DNA from: Prochlorococcus sp. AG-347-E03 | GTDB lineage: Bacteria > Cyanobacteriota > Cyanobacteriia > PCC-6307 > Cyanobiaceae | Length of the DNA stretch: 39,618 bases | Assembly (NCBI GenBank): GCA_003279115.1 | Contig: QCBG01000011.1 | Coordinates: forward strand, 1 to 39,618 | Direction: 5' to 3' | Shown: positions 20,158-28,496 of the stretch, in pieces | How positions within the stretch are numbered: position 1 is the stretch's first letter | Layout of the letters: every line of letters begins with the position of its first letter | Translations under genes and position numbers: made by a program | The notes under the pieces: generated by a model | What the model saw: only the letters and a program-made list of their open reading frames with translations | What the model was told of the DNA's origin: nothing | The model's database searches: none

Positions 20158-20358
20158 CTAATTAATACTATTTGCTCCGCCACTGACTAAGAAAATTATG
20201 GCTCCTAGTACCATTGTTGCCACGCCCATATAAGGGTATTTCTTAATTCTTGATTTGGTAATAGGAAGCCATGAAATGTATCTATCAGATTTATTTAATT
20301 CAACTTTTTTTTGTCTAGGTGGCAATCCTAATTCCTCTCTTCTTTTAGCTTCGCCCAT
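20158..20358 (-). CDS. DUF2839 family protein (MGEAKRR type)
   Basis: 66 residues starting MGEAKRREELGLPPR, the DUF2839 signature, with one C-terminal transmembrane helix (GVATMVLGAIIFLVSGG). Cyanobacterial family of unknown role, with a basic cytoplasmic N-terminus. A paralogue lies at 22555-22773. It converges with the 19875-20150 gene across 7 bp. Confidence 0.82.
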   Translation of the reverse strand: MGEAKRREELGLPPRQKKVELNKSDRYISWLPITKSRIKKYPYMGVATMVLGAIIFLVSGGANSIN

Positions 20359-20462
20359 AATCTTAAATTTATTTATATCACAATATTAAAAATTATGTTC
20401 TGAACCTGCGAGTTAATTTTATTTAAAAAATAAGCCTTTTAATAAGGATAAGTTATTTAAGT

Positions 20463-20609
20463 TTATTTAGCCTTCTTTAAATATAGATTCTTTGTATTTG
20501 CCTGATCTGACGTAAATAACAAAATTAATATAGTTCCAACTAGAGATGAAAAAATCATTGTCAACCCAACTACTTCAACCATCTCACTAGGCAGATAATT
20601 TAGAAACAT
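20463..20609 (-). CDS. 48-residue membrane peptide, unknown
   Basis: The frame from ATG 20609 encodes LPSEMVEVVGLTMIFSSLVG, then TILILLFTSD and a basic tail. One transmembrane helix. No family recognised. Confidence 0.45.
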   Translation of the reverse strand: MFLNYLPSEMVEVVGLTMIFSSLVGTILILLFTSDQANTKNLYLKKAK

Positions 20610-20762
20610 AATAAATAGATCTCTTATTTAAATTTAGCAATTGTATTTTTTATGTAAAGTAAGTAATCCTCCTTTAATTTCGAAAATAACTTTCTGAGAC
20701 TTTTTAATCTTTATTTATTTTTATTTGCGGGATAAATCTAGTTCTAGCCGATCACAATTTTC

Positions 20763-21053
20763 TTACTTAGCTATTCCTATTTTCTTAAGCAATTTCAGGT
20801 AAGTTAAGGCCCAATTACCAAAGGTAAAAGAGATTGTCGTATTTTTTGTGGTTGGGAATAATTTTTTAGAACGAATAGAGGTTAATTTAGAGAATTTCTT
20901 AATAGTCTCTGCTTCTAGATTATCCATATACAAATTTTTTTGTACACCTCGATTTTTCTTCTGTGGCAAATAATTTTCTATAAACCATAAGACTTTATCT
21001 AACTTTGATTTATTGGTTGAGTTATTAAATTGTTTATATTTCTTTTTAAACAT
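20763..21053 (-). CDS. Basic small protein, unknown
   Basis: 96 residues, strongly lysine-rich, with a helical N-terminal half and a C-terminal TFGNWALTYLKLLKKIGIAK. No membrane segment. Could bind nucleic acid on charge alone, but no motif shows this. Confidence 0.5.
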   Translation of the reverse strand: MFKKKYKQFNNSTNKSKLDKVLWFIENYLPQKKNRGVQKNLYMDNLEAETIKKFSKLTSIRSKKLFPTTKNTTISFTFGNWALTYLKLLKKIGIAK

Positions 21054-21192
21054 TTTTATTTACCTCTTTATTACTAAATTAAATTTGCCATTTTTAAACT
21101 GCAAATCAATAGTAAAAGCATCAAAATAATTTTCTTTTAATAATCGAGAATCAGAAAAAGAAATTCATTTAAATTATCGTATTTCTTTATAA

Positions 21193-21222
21193 AAAAAGAG
21201 GGTTTAAACCCTCTCTTTTTAT
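21193..21222 (-). terminator. Terminator of the 21250-21411 gene
   Basis: Minus strand: GAGAGGG TTTAAA CCCTCT followed by seven T. A strong intrinsic terminator about 30 bp past the stop. Confidence 0.75.
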
Positions 21223-21249
21223 TCAGTTCCAAATAAGAATTAAAATTTT

Positions 21250-21411
21250 TTAGTCTTTCAATTTTATTCCTTTTTGTGCTTGCCTGATTCTTTCTTCAAA
21301 GACGGATCTTCTGTATGGAGTTACTTCTCCATTTTTAGTTGCCAAAAGTTTGGCTTTGTAAAGCCTATTGGCTCTTTTGATTTTTTCTCTTATTTGTAAG
21401 AGGTTATTCAT
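21250..21411 (-). CDS. 53-residue basic helical protein, unknown
   Basis: From ATG 21411: NNLLQIREKIKRANRLYKAK, then LLATKNGEVTPYRRSVFEER and a basic end. Very basic and helical, plausibly RNA- or DNA-binding. It has its own terminator, supporting a real transcript. Confidence 0.6.
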   Translation of the reverse strand: MNNLLQIREKIKRANRLYKAKLLATKNGEVTPYRRSVFEERIRQAQKGIKLKD

Positions 21412-21601
21412 GGTCTTGTGCAGTTAATGAGAATCCCGTTCCCTATTCCCATGTCATGCGTCCAGAATTATAAACTTGGATGAACGTAAATGAACCTTAA
21501 CACCTTGTAAAAAATAACGCGAGATTAATTTTTACTAATTATTTTCTCAAAAATAAAGACTGTATAAATTGAAAAAAAAAATCATTCTAATATTAATTAC
21601 A

Positions 21602-21877
21602 TTAAGTTAAGAAAATAGTCTGAGAACCATCATTTTTATTCTGAATAACTATTTTTTTATTTGGAAATATATCTGATAATATTCTCTTCAAATTTGAATT
21701 ATCTGAAGAAATTTCATTTTCTATATTTTTTGAATTAATTTTCCAATTTTCATCTACAAATAGTTCTTTGTCATCATTTTTTTTTATCTCAACTGATGTC
21801 TTATTTATAATCTTAAGTAACAATTCGGAATCATAATCTTTAAATTCTTCATAGCTCTCTTTGAAACTTTCAATCAT
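21602..21877 (-). CDS. Acidic small protein, unknown
   Basis: 91 residues with an acidic helical N-terminus (ESFKESYEEFKDYDSELLLK) and a basic end (FPNKKIVIQNKNDGSQTIFL). No membrane segment and no recognised domain. Confidence 0.5.
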   Translation of the reverse strand: MIESFKESYEEFKDYDSELLLKIINKTSVEIKKNDDKELFVDENWKINSKNIENEISSDNSNLKRILSDIFPNKKIVIQNKNDGSQTIFLT

Positions 21878-22102
21878 TATTTAAAAATCTAATGTTTCTA
21901 AATCTTGCATGAGAAATTTCAAGAATACAAGGTATTAATTACCTAAAAATTTCTTTTAAAATAAAAAATTCGGATAAAATTAAAAAATTTTTCTGTAAAA
22001 TATTTAAATTCAAAATAGTTAAAGAATGATATTTAAAAAGATTAATTAACCATTTACACGATTTATTTACTTGTTAATTTGCAAATAAGCAATTCAGGAA
22101 AA

Positions 22103-22234
22103 ATGGCAAGAATAATTAACAAAAAAATTAGACTTTTAAGATGGTTAAACTCAGGCATGATACTACCATTTATCATTATGGCGGCATGCTCATCTATTAT
22201 TCTTTATGGTGTCTTATTTATGCTAATAAGATAG
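22103..22234 (+). CDS. 43-residue membrane peptide, unknown
   Basis: From ATG 22103, with GGAAAA nearby. A basic start (ARIINKKIRLLRWLNSG) precedes one helix (MILPFIIMAACSSIILYG) that extends to the C-terminus. The positive N-terminus implies N-in orientation. No family. Confidence 0.5.
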   Translation: MARIINKKIRLLRWLNSGMILPFIIMAACSSIILYGVLFMLIR

Positions 22235-22243
22235 GATTCTAAT

Positions 22244-22378
22244 TTAGGCAGCTAAGTTTTCCTCTGATTCAGATTTAATCATTGCAGCTTTTTTTAATAA
22301 ACTAACTACTTCTTTTCTTCCAACTGCCTTATCAGCTTCACTCATTATTTCAGCATATTTTTTATTTTTTTTTTTCAT
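22244..22378 (-). CDS. 44-residue lysine-rich helical protein
   Basis: From ATG 22378: a run of lysines, then KYAEIMSEADKAVGRKEVVS, LLKKAAMIKSESEE. The pattern (GRKE before a helix with LLKKA) looks conserved-like, but I cannot name it. It converges with 22103-22234. Confidence 0.5.
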   Translation of the reverse strand: MKKKNKKYAEIMSEADKAVGRKEVVSLLKKAAMIKSESEENLAA

Positions 22379-22554
22379 AAATAGTTTTAATTTAATCCAA
22401 AATTACAACACTATATGATGGTGTCAATCGTAAATAATTCTCCTATATTATTTCTTTGATTATATTTGCGCAATGAAAATTGTTGATTTATTATCCTTAA
22501 ATTTTTTTTATTGATAATGCCAAAGAATAATATCAAAATTAACAATCCTTATGA

Positions 22555-22773
22555 TTAAGCAATATTATTGAAGGATTTGAAAACATAAAATAAACCTCCA
22601 ATTAGGATCAATATTGCAACTCCATAAAAAAGAAAAGGGATGATTGGATATTTATACAAAGTAGATCTTACCTTTTTTTGTATGGATTTTTTATCAAGTT
22701 TAGGTAACTTTATATCTTCAGTTTTTTCTCTAGGCGGAATACCTAAATTTTTTCTTCTCTTTGCCTCTCCCAT
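22555..22773 (-). CDS. DUF2839 family protein (MGEAKRR type)
   Basis: The start is placed at ATG 22773 to begin with the family's MGEAKRRKNLGIPPRE. A longer frame to 22800 would overlap the upstream gene. 72 residues, one C-terminal helix (IPFLFYGVAILILIGGLFYV). A paralogue of 20158-20358. It lies two bases after the stop of 22776-23006, so cotranscribed. Confidence 0.8.
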   Translation of the reverse strand: MGEAKRRKNLGIPPREKTEDIKLPKLDKKSIQKKVRSTLYKYPIIPFLFYGVAILILIGGLFYVFKSFNNIA

Positions 22774-22775
22774 AA

Positions 22776-23006
22776 TTAATCCTGAGGTATTCCCATACAT
22801 TTTAAATAATTGTTATCAGCTAAATCTAAAATTTGATTCCATTCTTCATGAGATGTTTCCAAATTATTTTTAAAATCTTTTTCAAATTTAAGAATACATC
22901 TTTTTTCTATATTTTCTGGAGAATTATAATTTCCTAGAAAAGAAACACTCAAATACGATACTGATGAAACAACTATAATTACTTTAGGAATTCTAAAACT
23001 ATTCAT
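22776..23006 (-). CDS. Small exported or membrane-anchored protein, unknown
   Basis: 76 residues. An N-terminal hydrophobic segment (KVIIVVSSVSYLSVSFLG) is followed by a charged domain with two Cys (EKRCILKFEKDF and LKCMGIPQD). This resembles other small anchored proteins in the window with two Cys. Operon with the DUF2839 gene. Confidence 0.55.
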   Translation of the reverse strand: MNSFRIPKVIIVVSSVSYLSVSFLGNYNSPENIEKRCILKFEKDFKNNLETSHEEWNQILDLADNNYLKCMGIPQD

Positions 23007-23087
23007 ATCGCAGATTATATTTCCTTATAAATAAATAGGTTACTTTTAGGTTTTATAATTAATTTAATCTATTAAAACAATTATCAA

Positions 23088-23285
23088 ATGATAAATTCGA
23101 TAAATTTTAACCATTTACCTATTCAGGATTTGGTTGTTTCAGGGATAATAATCTTTATAATGTCGACGATTATTGCCAATATTTATGACCCATTATTAGG
23201 AATAACTTATGCATTTGGTAATATACTTACTCTTACTTTTTTGAGTTGGTTATACAAAGAGACATGGAGTGATCCAAGGAAATAA
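23088..23285 (+). CDS. Two-helix small membrane protein, unknown
   Basis: 65 residues from ATG 23088, with helices at about 13-33 (DLVVSGIIIFIMSTIIANIY) and 38-57 (LLGITYAFGNILTLTFLSWL), then KETWSDPRK. No family recognised. Confidence 0.5.
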   Translation: MINSINFNHLPIQDLVVSGIIIFIMSTIIANIYDPLLGITYAFGNILTLTFLSWLYKETWSDPRK

Positions 23286-23314
23286 ATCAAATGCAGTTAA
23301 AGATAAATAAAAAA

Positions 23315-23428
23315 CTACTTCTGTATTTTTAACTTTGAAGAATACCTTATATTCACAATATAGGTTGCAACAAGAGATAGTATCAAAAAAAATAATAAGC
23401 TTTCCAAGGTGGATTGGGGCATAACCAT
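23315..23428 (-). CDS. 37-residue membrane peptide, unknown
   Basis: The frame from ATG 23428 has a single helix (LESLLFFLILSLVATYIV) and a basic tail (KLKIQK). Size and shape like other one-helix peptides here. Limited evidence. Confidence 0.4.
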   Translation of the reverse strand: MVMPQSTLESLLFFLILSLVATYIVNIRYSSKLKIQK

Positions 23429-23558
23429 GAGTAGTACCAAAAATGATATATCTTTAGAGAAACGAATTCTGCAAAAAAATCAACCCTTTCATTAATTTTT
23501 TATTCTCAAACTTATAAATTTAATTTGTCATATAAAATCACCGAGATTTAGATTAAAA

Positions 23559-23915
23559 TTAATTTGAAAAATATTTTTCAGCCCTCCTTAAAGCTTTTAT
23601 TGCACCTTTATAATCAAGACTTTTAAATTTTTCCTTACTTTTTTGTTCCAGCATTTTTACTATTTGATTTCTCTTTATTTCATCAATTTTCAGCTTATGA
23701 TCGAATATAAGATCAAATTTTGAGGCATACAAACTAGACAATTCTTCTCTATATTTTTCAATTATTTTTTCATTACAAGATTTCGATTTCAATATTGCAT
23801 TAGACTTCATTTTGTCTTCTATTGCCCCTTTAAAATTTCCTAATTTAAATTTCTTTTCACTAGATCTCATTAGCTTAATAATATTTCCCAATATCAATTC
23901 ATTAGAATCTTTCAT
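23559..23915 (-). CDS. TPR-like helical protein, unknown
   Basis: 118 residues, all helical and Lys-rich. Two segments of the form K..NFKGAIEDKMKSN (about 23-40) and K..DYKGAIKALRRAEKY (about 98-114) have the G-A-I-x-D/A core of tetratricopeptide repeats. Repeats of this type also occur in the protein at 32185-32985. Probably a protein-interaction scaffold. Confidence 0.55.
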   Translation of the reverse strand: MKDSNELILGNIIKLMRSSEKKFKLGNFKGAIEDKMKSNAILKSKSCNEKIIEKYREELSSLYASKFDLIFDHKLKIDEIKRNQIVKMLEQKSKEKFKSLDYKGAIKALRRAEKYFSN

Positions 23916-23997
23916 TTATTTATCTGACCATATATTAATGCTATCAGAATAAAGAAAAAACAACTTATTTTTTTTTAACACTCAAAAAATTAAATAG

Positions 23998-24297
23998 TTA
24001 ACCAATAACAAGTCCTTTTTCAAGAAGTAAATCGAAAACCTCCACACTTTTCGTTTTCCCAAATTGGGGGGGCTTATGTAAATCTAATATTTCAGCAAGG
24101 CACATAATCCAATAAGTATCTTTTTTTAAATTTAGACCTTCGCAAATATGGATGGGGGCCGATTTAAAACAGCCAAATTCTGTTGATATATTAATATTCA
24201 TGATTTGAGTTTGAAGTTCCAGACTTAAAAGTTCTATTTCTTGCTCAGAAAGAGATGTTCCAAAAGAATAAGATTCAATCAAAAGTTGATAATTCAT
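23998..24297 (-). CDS. Small soluble protein, paralogue of 27897-28187
   Basis: 99 residues. A C-terminal segment (CEGLNLKKDTYWIMCLAEIL, then DLHKPPQFGK) aligns with CKKLELDEKSCWQLCCAAVL, DSSRPLKNGQ in the protein at 27897-28187. Both have a Leu/Glu-rich N-terminal half. So they form a small family here; function unknown. It lies 15 bp after the DUF3764 gene on the same strand. Confidence 0.6.
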   Translation of the reverse strand: MNYQLLIESYSFGTSLSEQEIELLSLELQTQIMNINISTEFGCFKSAPIHICEGLNLKKDTYWIMCLAEILDLHKPPQFGKTKSVEVFDLLLEKGLVIG

Positions 24298-24312
24298 AAA
24301 AGATTTATTTTT

Positions 24313-24594
24313 TCAAGAAATCCATCTAGTTATTTTTGTACCCGCATAAATATGGCCTGAAGCTTCAACAATAGGTTTTGTTTCAGGATTCATAAAAATA
24401 TCGTATAGAACATTTTCTGGCCCTTGAAAAATTACAGTTGCCCTTTGAGGATCATCTAATGATTTACCAATATAAAATGTTTTAACTCCCATTTCTTTAA
24501 ACATCGACTGCTGTTCTTCAGCACTCATATAAGATTCATATTGTTCAAAAGTATTACTTAGTTGAAAATCTAGAATGGTCGTTTCAATAGTCAT
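24313..24594 (-). CDS. DUF3764 family protein
   Basis: 93 residues: TTILDFQLSNTFEQYESYM, then VKTFYIGKSLDDPQRATVIF and QGPENVLYDIFMNPETKPIV, the DUF3764 order. Predicted dimeric alpha-beta barrel. Unlike the copies in the 5.9-7.8 kb cluster it has no hairpin leader. Confidence 0.82.
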   Translation of the reverse strand: MTIETTILDFQLSNTFEQYESYMSAEEQQSMFKEMGVKTFYIGKSLDDPQRATVIFQGPENVLYDIFMNPETKPIVEASGHIYAGTKITRWIS

Positions 24595-24720
24595 AGTAAT
24601 AATGAGACGTTTTTAGATTATAAATCTTTTTGCAAAAAAAAATAATAAAATAAATAAGATATATTTAGTTATTGGATTTAAAGAAATCACAATGCAATCC
24701 AAGAATAAATAATTAATTTA

Positions 24721-26424
24721 ATGTCTTCCAACTCTGATTCATTAAAAGAAAAGCTTACAGAAAATTTTACTGAATTTTCTCAACTATCTGACTATTCTTT
24801 TATGAATTGTCTTAAAGCAGATCCTCAATCAACAAAAGATGGAAGTGATCATAAGCCGCGTTCAGTATATTCAGGCCATTACGTACCAGTTCTTCCAACT
24901 GCTATTCCAGAACCAGAATATATCTCCCATAGCAAGAAACTTTTTAAAGAACTTGGACTAAGCTCAGATCTCACTAGAGACAATGATTTTTGTCGTTTTT
25001 TCTCAGGTGATATTTCTGTTGCTGATTATCCAATGAGTCCTGTTGGTTGGGCAACAGGTTATGCATTATCAATTTACGGGACTGAATATACCCAACAATG
25101 CCCTTTTGGCACTGGCAATGGTTATGGCGATGGTAGAGCAATTTCTATTTTTGAAGGTTTATTCAATGGGAAAAGAATGGAGATGCAACTTAAAGGAGGA
25201 GGTCCTACTCCCTACTGTCGTGGAGCAGATGGTAGGGCTGTATTGCGTTCTAGCGTACGAGAATTTCTGGCACAGGAATGGATGGATGCTCTGGGGATAC
25301 CTACCTCAAGATCTCTAACACTTTATGTCTCACGTTCAGAAATAGTTAGAAGACCATGGTATTCCAAAGGTTCCAGGTTTTTTGAACCTGACATCATGAT
25401 TGATAATCAAGCAGCAATTACTACCAGAGTCGCGCCATCTTTTTTACGTGTTGGTCAGATTGAACTTTTTGCAAGACGAGTTCGCAATAATGCTCATGAT
25501 GAGGCCCTCAATGAACTAAATATGATAGTTCAACATCTTATAGATAGGAACTATAGTGATGAAATTGAATTTGAGATTTCACTTGAAAGTAAGGTAATAA
25601 AACTGGCTTCTTTATACAGATCAAGACTCATATCACTTATAGCCAACTGGATGCGAGTTGGTTATTGCCAGGGTAACTTCAATAGTGATAATTGTGCCGC
25701 TGGAGGTTATACCTTGGATTATGGCCCTTTTGGATTCTGTGAATTATTTGATCCAAGATTTCAACCATGGACAGGTGGAGGTGAACATTTCTCCTTTTTT
25801 AACCAACCTTCTGCTGCGGCAATAAACTTTAAAACATTCTCTTCTTCGCTTAGCCCCTTACTTTCAGAAAGCAAACAAGCTCAAGAAAAGTTAAATCAAA
25901 TCGAAAAGGATTTTTCAGAATTGATGAACAAAGAGTTGAAGAAAATGTGGGCGAGCAAAGTTGGTTTAGAGCATTACAACGAAAATCTCATTAATGAATT
26001 GTTTAATCTTATGGTAATTTCAAAAGCAGACTATACAATTTTGTTCCGTAAACTCTCTGCTATACCTGATAACTTAGATTCTTTAAAAGGCAGTTTTTAT
26101 TTACCAATTAATGATGAGCTCAAGATTCGATGGGGAGTCTGGCTTAAAAACTGGCAATCAATCTTGAAGAAAGAGGGAAATACTAAAGCAAAATCAGCTT
26201 CAATGAAATCTCTTAACCCAGTTTATACCTGGCGAGAATGGATGATTGTTCCTGCATATGAAGATGCCGAAAAAGGAAATTACACAAAAATAAAGGAGTT
26301 ACAGGATGTTTTTAGTAATCCATATATAGAACAATCCTCAGAAATAGATCAAAAATATAATCGTCTAAGGCCAAGCCAATATTTTAACTACGGAGGCGTA
26401 TCTCACTACAGCTGTTCTTCATAA
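24721..26424 (+). CDS. selO: SelO family protein adenylyltransferase (pseudokinase fold)
   Basis: 567 residues of the YdiU/SelO family, which transfers AMP from ATP to Ser, Thr or Tyr of target proteins and, in bacteria, takes part in redox-stress responses. Family landmarks are seen: MQLKGGGPTPYCR near 154, DGRAVLRSSVREFLAQEW, LGIPTSRSLTLY, VAPSFLRVGQIE, and near 320 the catalytic/metal region QGNFNSDN followed by LDYGPFGF. The Asp-Asn and the later Asp are kept, but the usual HG at the start of that motif is QG. The protein is somewhat longer than E. coli YdiU. Single gene, ATG 24721. It is flanked by convergent minus-strand cupin and upstream minus-strand DUF3764 genes. Confidence 0.93.
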   Translation: MSSNSDSLKEKLTENFTEFSQLSDYSFMNCLKADPQSTKDGSDHKPRSVYSGHYVPVLPTAIPEPEYISHSKKLFKELGLSSDLTRDNDFCRFFSGDISVADYPMSPVGWATGYALSIYGTEYTQQCPFGTGNGYGDGRAISIFEGLFNGKRMEMQLKGGGPTPYCRGADGRAVLRSSVREFLAQEWMDALGIPTSRSLTLYVSRSEIVRRPWYSKGSRFFEPDIMIDNQAAITTRVAPSFLRVGQIELFARRVRNNAHDEALNELNMIVQHLIDRNYSDEIEFEISLESKVIKLASLYRSRLISLIANWMRVGYCQGNFNSDNCAAGGYTLDYGPFGFCELFDPRFQPWTGGGEHFSFFNQPSAAAINFKTFSSSLSPLLSESKQAQEKLNQIEKDFSELMNKELKKMWASKVGLEHYNENLINELFNLMVISKADYTILFRKLSAIPDNLDSLKGSFYLPINDELKIRWGVWLKNWQSILKKEGNTKAKSASMKSLNPVYTWREWMIVPAYEDAEKGNYTKIKELQDVFSNPYIEQSSEIDQKYNRLRPSQYFNYGGVSHYSCSS

Positions 26425-26467
26425 ATGCTGAATTCTCAAAATGCCGATTGAATAACTTAAAAAAATC

Positions 26468-26890
26468 TTATTTATTTATAGTTGTAGGCATTCCAACTAC
26501 TGATACAACTCCCACATGAAGTATAGCTGTCTTCTTTCCTACATTTTTAACATAGTGTGCACCCCCATTATTACTCTCAATAAATGCATCACCTGCTTTA
26601 AAGAAATTAATTTCTTCACCCCTAACATGCTTTAATCTGCCTCTTGTAACATGAATCAACATTGGGGAAGGATGCGTATGAATTGGGGTTTTCATGCCAA
26701 CTGGAATCTTTACTTTTAAGAGTCTTAATTCAGGCTTACCCTCGAGATAATTTAAATTTTTGCCACTAAGTCCTTTTGAACTTTGAATAATAGGTAAAAC
26801 TTCAATCTTTTCTTCTGCGTTAGAAGGTTGAGGCAGAACTAAAGCTCCAATAAATAGTAAACAGATTGGAATAATATTTTTTAATTTCAT
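26468..26890 (-). CDS. Periplasmic small cupin protein
   Basis: 140 residues. The signal peptide (about 1-25, cleavage near PSNA|EE) indicates export. A cupin core follows: VGMKTPIHTHPSPMLIHVTR with the H-x-H metal motif, and GDAFIESNNGGAHYVKNVG with the second-motif His. A mononuclear metal site is likely; enzyme or binding role undetermined. It starts at ATG 26890 and converges with selO. Confidence 0.8.
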   Translation of the reverse strand: MKLKNIIPICLLFIGALVLPQPSNAEEKIEVLPIIQSSKGLSGKNLNYLEGKPELRLLKVKIPVGMKTPIHTHPSPMLIHVTRGRLKHVRGEEINFFKAGDAFIESNNGGAHYVKNVGKKTAILHVGVVSVVGMPTTINK

Positions 26891-26942
26891 TAGATATTTG
26901 TTTTCAGTTATATTATAAGTTTTACAAAATAATAAACTTAAT

Positions 26943-27104
26943 TTATTTTTTATATAACTTTTCTAATTGATTAATTTCATCTCTTAAATCCTTACCTCTC
27001 TTATTCAATTTATTATTTTTATTTATTATTGGGATAATCCACCAAGCTTGAAGACCTAAAAACATAAATACTAGAATCAATAATTCAAAAGTACCAGGCT
27101 GCAT
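26943..27104 (-). CDS. 53-residue membrane-anchored coiled-coil peptide
   Basis: From ATG 27104: one helix (FELLILVFMFLGLQAWWIIP) and a basic then acidic coiled-coil tail (GKDLRDEINQLEKLYKK). The architecture recalls small anchored septal or ribosome-hibernation peptides, but no family is recognised. Confidence 0.5.
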   Translation of the reverse strand: MQPGTFELLILVFMFLGLQAWWIIPIINKNNKLNKRGKDLRDEINQLEKLYKK

Positions 27105-27177
27105 TTGATAAAAAACCTTTCTATATTATTAACATTATTTTAAAAGTTATTAATCATTCATGAGATATTCAAAATTT

Positions 27178-27360
27178 CTAAGCTGCCTCTAATTCAATAT
27201 TAAGTTCAATACCCTTTGAAATGATTGCTTCTTTAAATTCAATAAGTTTGAAAATTATTCTTTGCTTCTCTTGATCAGTTTTATAGATATCCTCTACAAC
27301 TTCATGCATTGCAAGTGTTACTTTTTGTAGTTTGATTTCTAAATCTTCCCTATAATTCAT
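27178..27360 (-). CDS. Helical small protein, unknown
   Basis: The start is taken at ATG 27360, giving 60 residues; a longer frame to 27396 has a low-complexity start. A helical, Glu/Lys-rich sequence (REDLEIKLQKVTLAMHEVVE). No membrane segment, no named domain. Confidence 0.45.
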   Translation of the reverse strand: MNYREDLEIKLQKVTLAMHEVVEDIYKTDQEKQRIIFKLIEFKEAIISKGIELNIELEAA

Positions 27361-27434
27361 AAGCTTAGAGAAATTACATTTTTTATTAAAAAACAAAATA
27401 ATTATTTGTAAATAAGTACTTAACCTTAAAGGGA

Positions 27435-27461
27435 TTGACAGCTAAACAAGAAGGATATAAT
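27435..27461 (+). promoter_or_regulatory. Sigma70-type promoter for the 27510 gene
   Basis: TTGACA at 27435-27440 and TATAAT at 27456-27461 with a 15-bp spacer, ending 48 bp before the ATG. One of the few consensus promoters in the window, though the spacer is short. Confidence 0.55.
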
Positions 27462-27509
27462 TTATAGTACAAACGTATTAACATTTACCTAACCAATCAA
27501 AGGTAAAGC

Positions 27510-27779
27510 ATGGAGCCTAAGTACTCATTTGGTTGTAGCACTAACAAGCCAAACGGATGCCTACTAAATCCCGAAGGCAGCAGAATGATCTTTTTCGAAG
27601 AATGCAAAAATTCTACTAAACCTAATTTTAAAATTGATACACATCTTTTCTATACAAATCACCTTGGAGAACCTGGAGGGTACAAATCCTCTGAAAAACT
27701 AAATATAAATTTAGCCTGGGAAAAGTGGCATGAACTTCGCCAAAAAGGGTGGACAGAAGTCTCTCACAATTATGGATAA
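27510..27779 (+). CDS. DUF1651 family protein
   Basis: 89 residues. NPEGSRMIFFEE near residue 23 and AWEKWHELRQKGWTEV near the C-terminus are the DUF1651 hallmarks. AAAGG lies 9 bases before ATG 27510. Marine picocyanobacterial family of unknown function. It is followed by its own terminator. Confidence 0.82.
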   Translation: MEPKYSFGCSTNKPNGCLLNPEGSRMIFFEECKNSTKPNFKIDTHLFYTNHLGEPGGYKSSEKLNINLAWEKWHELRQKGWTEVSHNYG

Positions 27780-27813
27780 GGACCCATGCAAATAAAAAGT
27801 CTTTATAAATGTA

Positions 27814-27840
27814 AGGTGCAGACTAGCTCCTTTTTTTTTA
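27814..27840 (+). terminator. Terminator after the DUF1651 gene
   Basis: AAGG-T-GC ... GC-T-CCTT followed by eight T. The stem has one T-T mismatch. Confidence 0.55.
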
Positions 27841-27896
27841 TCTTGCTATACCAATACTAAAAGATGACTTAACTTCTTCTCCTTCAATAAAATATT

Positions 27897-28187
27897 GTGG
27901 AATTAACTGAGCTAATTAAGGATTACGTTGCTACAGAATTATTATCAAGTATTGAACTTGACTTTCTTGAAGGAGAATTATGGGAAACCACTGAAAATAT
28001 CTCAGAAATAAATACAGTTATCAAAGCTCCAAAAAATATATGTAAGAAATTAGAACTAGATGAAAAATCTTGTTGGCAATTATGCTGTGCAGCCGTTCTT
28101 GATTCCTCAAGACCATTAAAAAATGGACAAAATAGAGTTGATGATTTTAAAAAACTAATTAATCGATATCAAATTAGCTCAATATAA
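27897..28187 (+). CDS. Small soluble protein, paralogue of 23998-24297, GTG start
   Basis: 96 residues from GTG 27897 (no ATG nearby). An acidic helical N-terminus, then IKAPKNICKKLELDEKS, CWQLCCAAVLDSSRP. See 23998-24297 for the shared pattern. Three Cys lie close together in this copy. It is followed 12 bp later by a secreted-protein gene. Confidence 0.6.
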   Translation: MELTELIKDYVATELLSSIELDFLEGELWETTENISEINTVIKAPKNICKKLELDEKSCWQLCCAAVLDSSRPLKNGQNRVDDFKKLINRYQISSI

Positions 28188-28199
28188 AAAAAAGAATCA

Positions 28200-28496
28200 A
28201 TGATACGTTTACTTATTACATCAATTCTTTTTTTTATGCCACTAGGAAGTTTTGCTGATGAAAAGCAAAGAGAAATTGAGAATGAAGCTTTAAATCTCGT
28301 TATTAAAAAATACGGAAAAGGCTTAGAAAATAGATTAAAAGGAACGGGAGTAACTCCCAGCTATCGAAGTTGGTATGAAAATGATTGTTTTGTAAGTATT
28401 GCAGCAGGTAGATACCAAAAAGATACTTGGACTGCTATAAAGTGGTTTAGCGTAAATGTCTGTTCTGAAACAGCTGAAATAATGGAAAGTGAATGA
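28200..28496 (+). CDS. Small secreted protein with two cysteines, unknown
   Basis: 98 residues with a signal peptide (about 1-19, cleavage near SFA|DE). The mature part is a helix followed by a beta region with two Cys (NDCFVSIAAG, VNVCSETAE), probably disulfide-bonded. Its end overlaps the amidotransferase start by four bases (ATGA). Confidence 0.65.
   Translation: MIRLLITSILFFMPLGSFADEKQREIENEALNLVIKKYGKGLENRLKGTGVTPSYRSWYENDCFVSIAAGRYQKDTWTAIKWFSVNVCSETAEIMESE

Noticed and set aside
21120..21200. A further hairpin-T-start module at 21193
   Set aside because: The codon after the T run is ATA and the frame ends after 17 codons; the hairpin is better explained as the terminator of 21250-21411.
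25043..25318. 91-codon frame inside selO
   Set aside because: It is another frame of a strongly conserved gene, without its own ribosome site.
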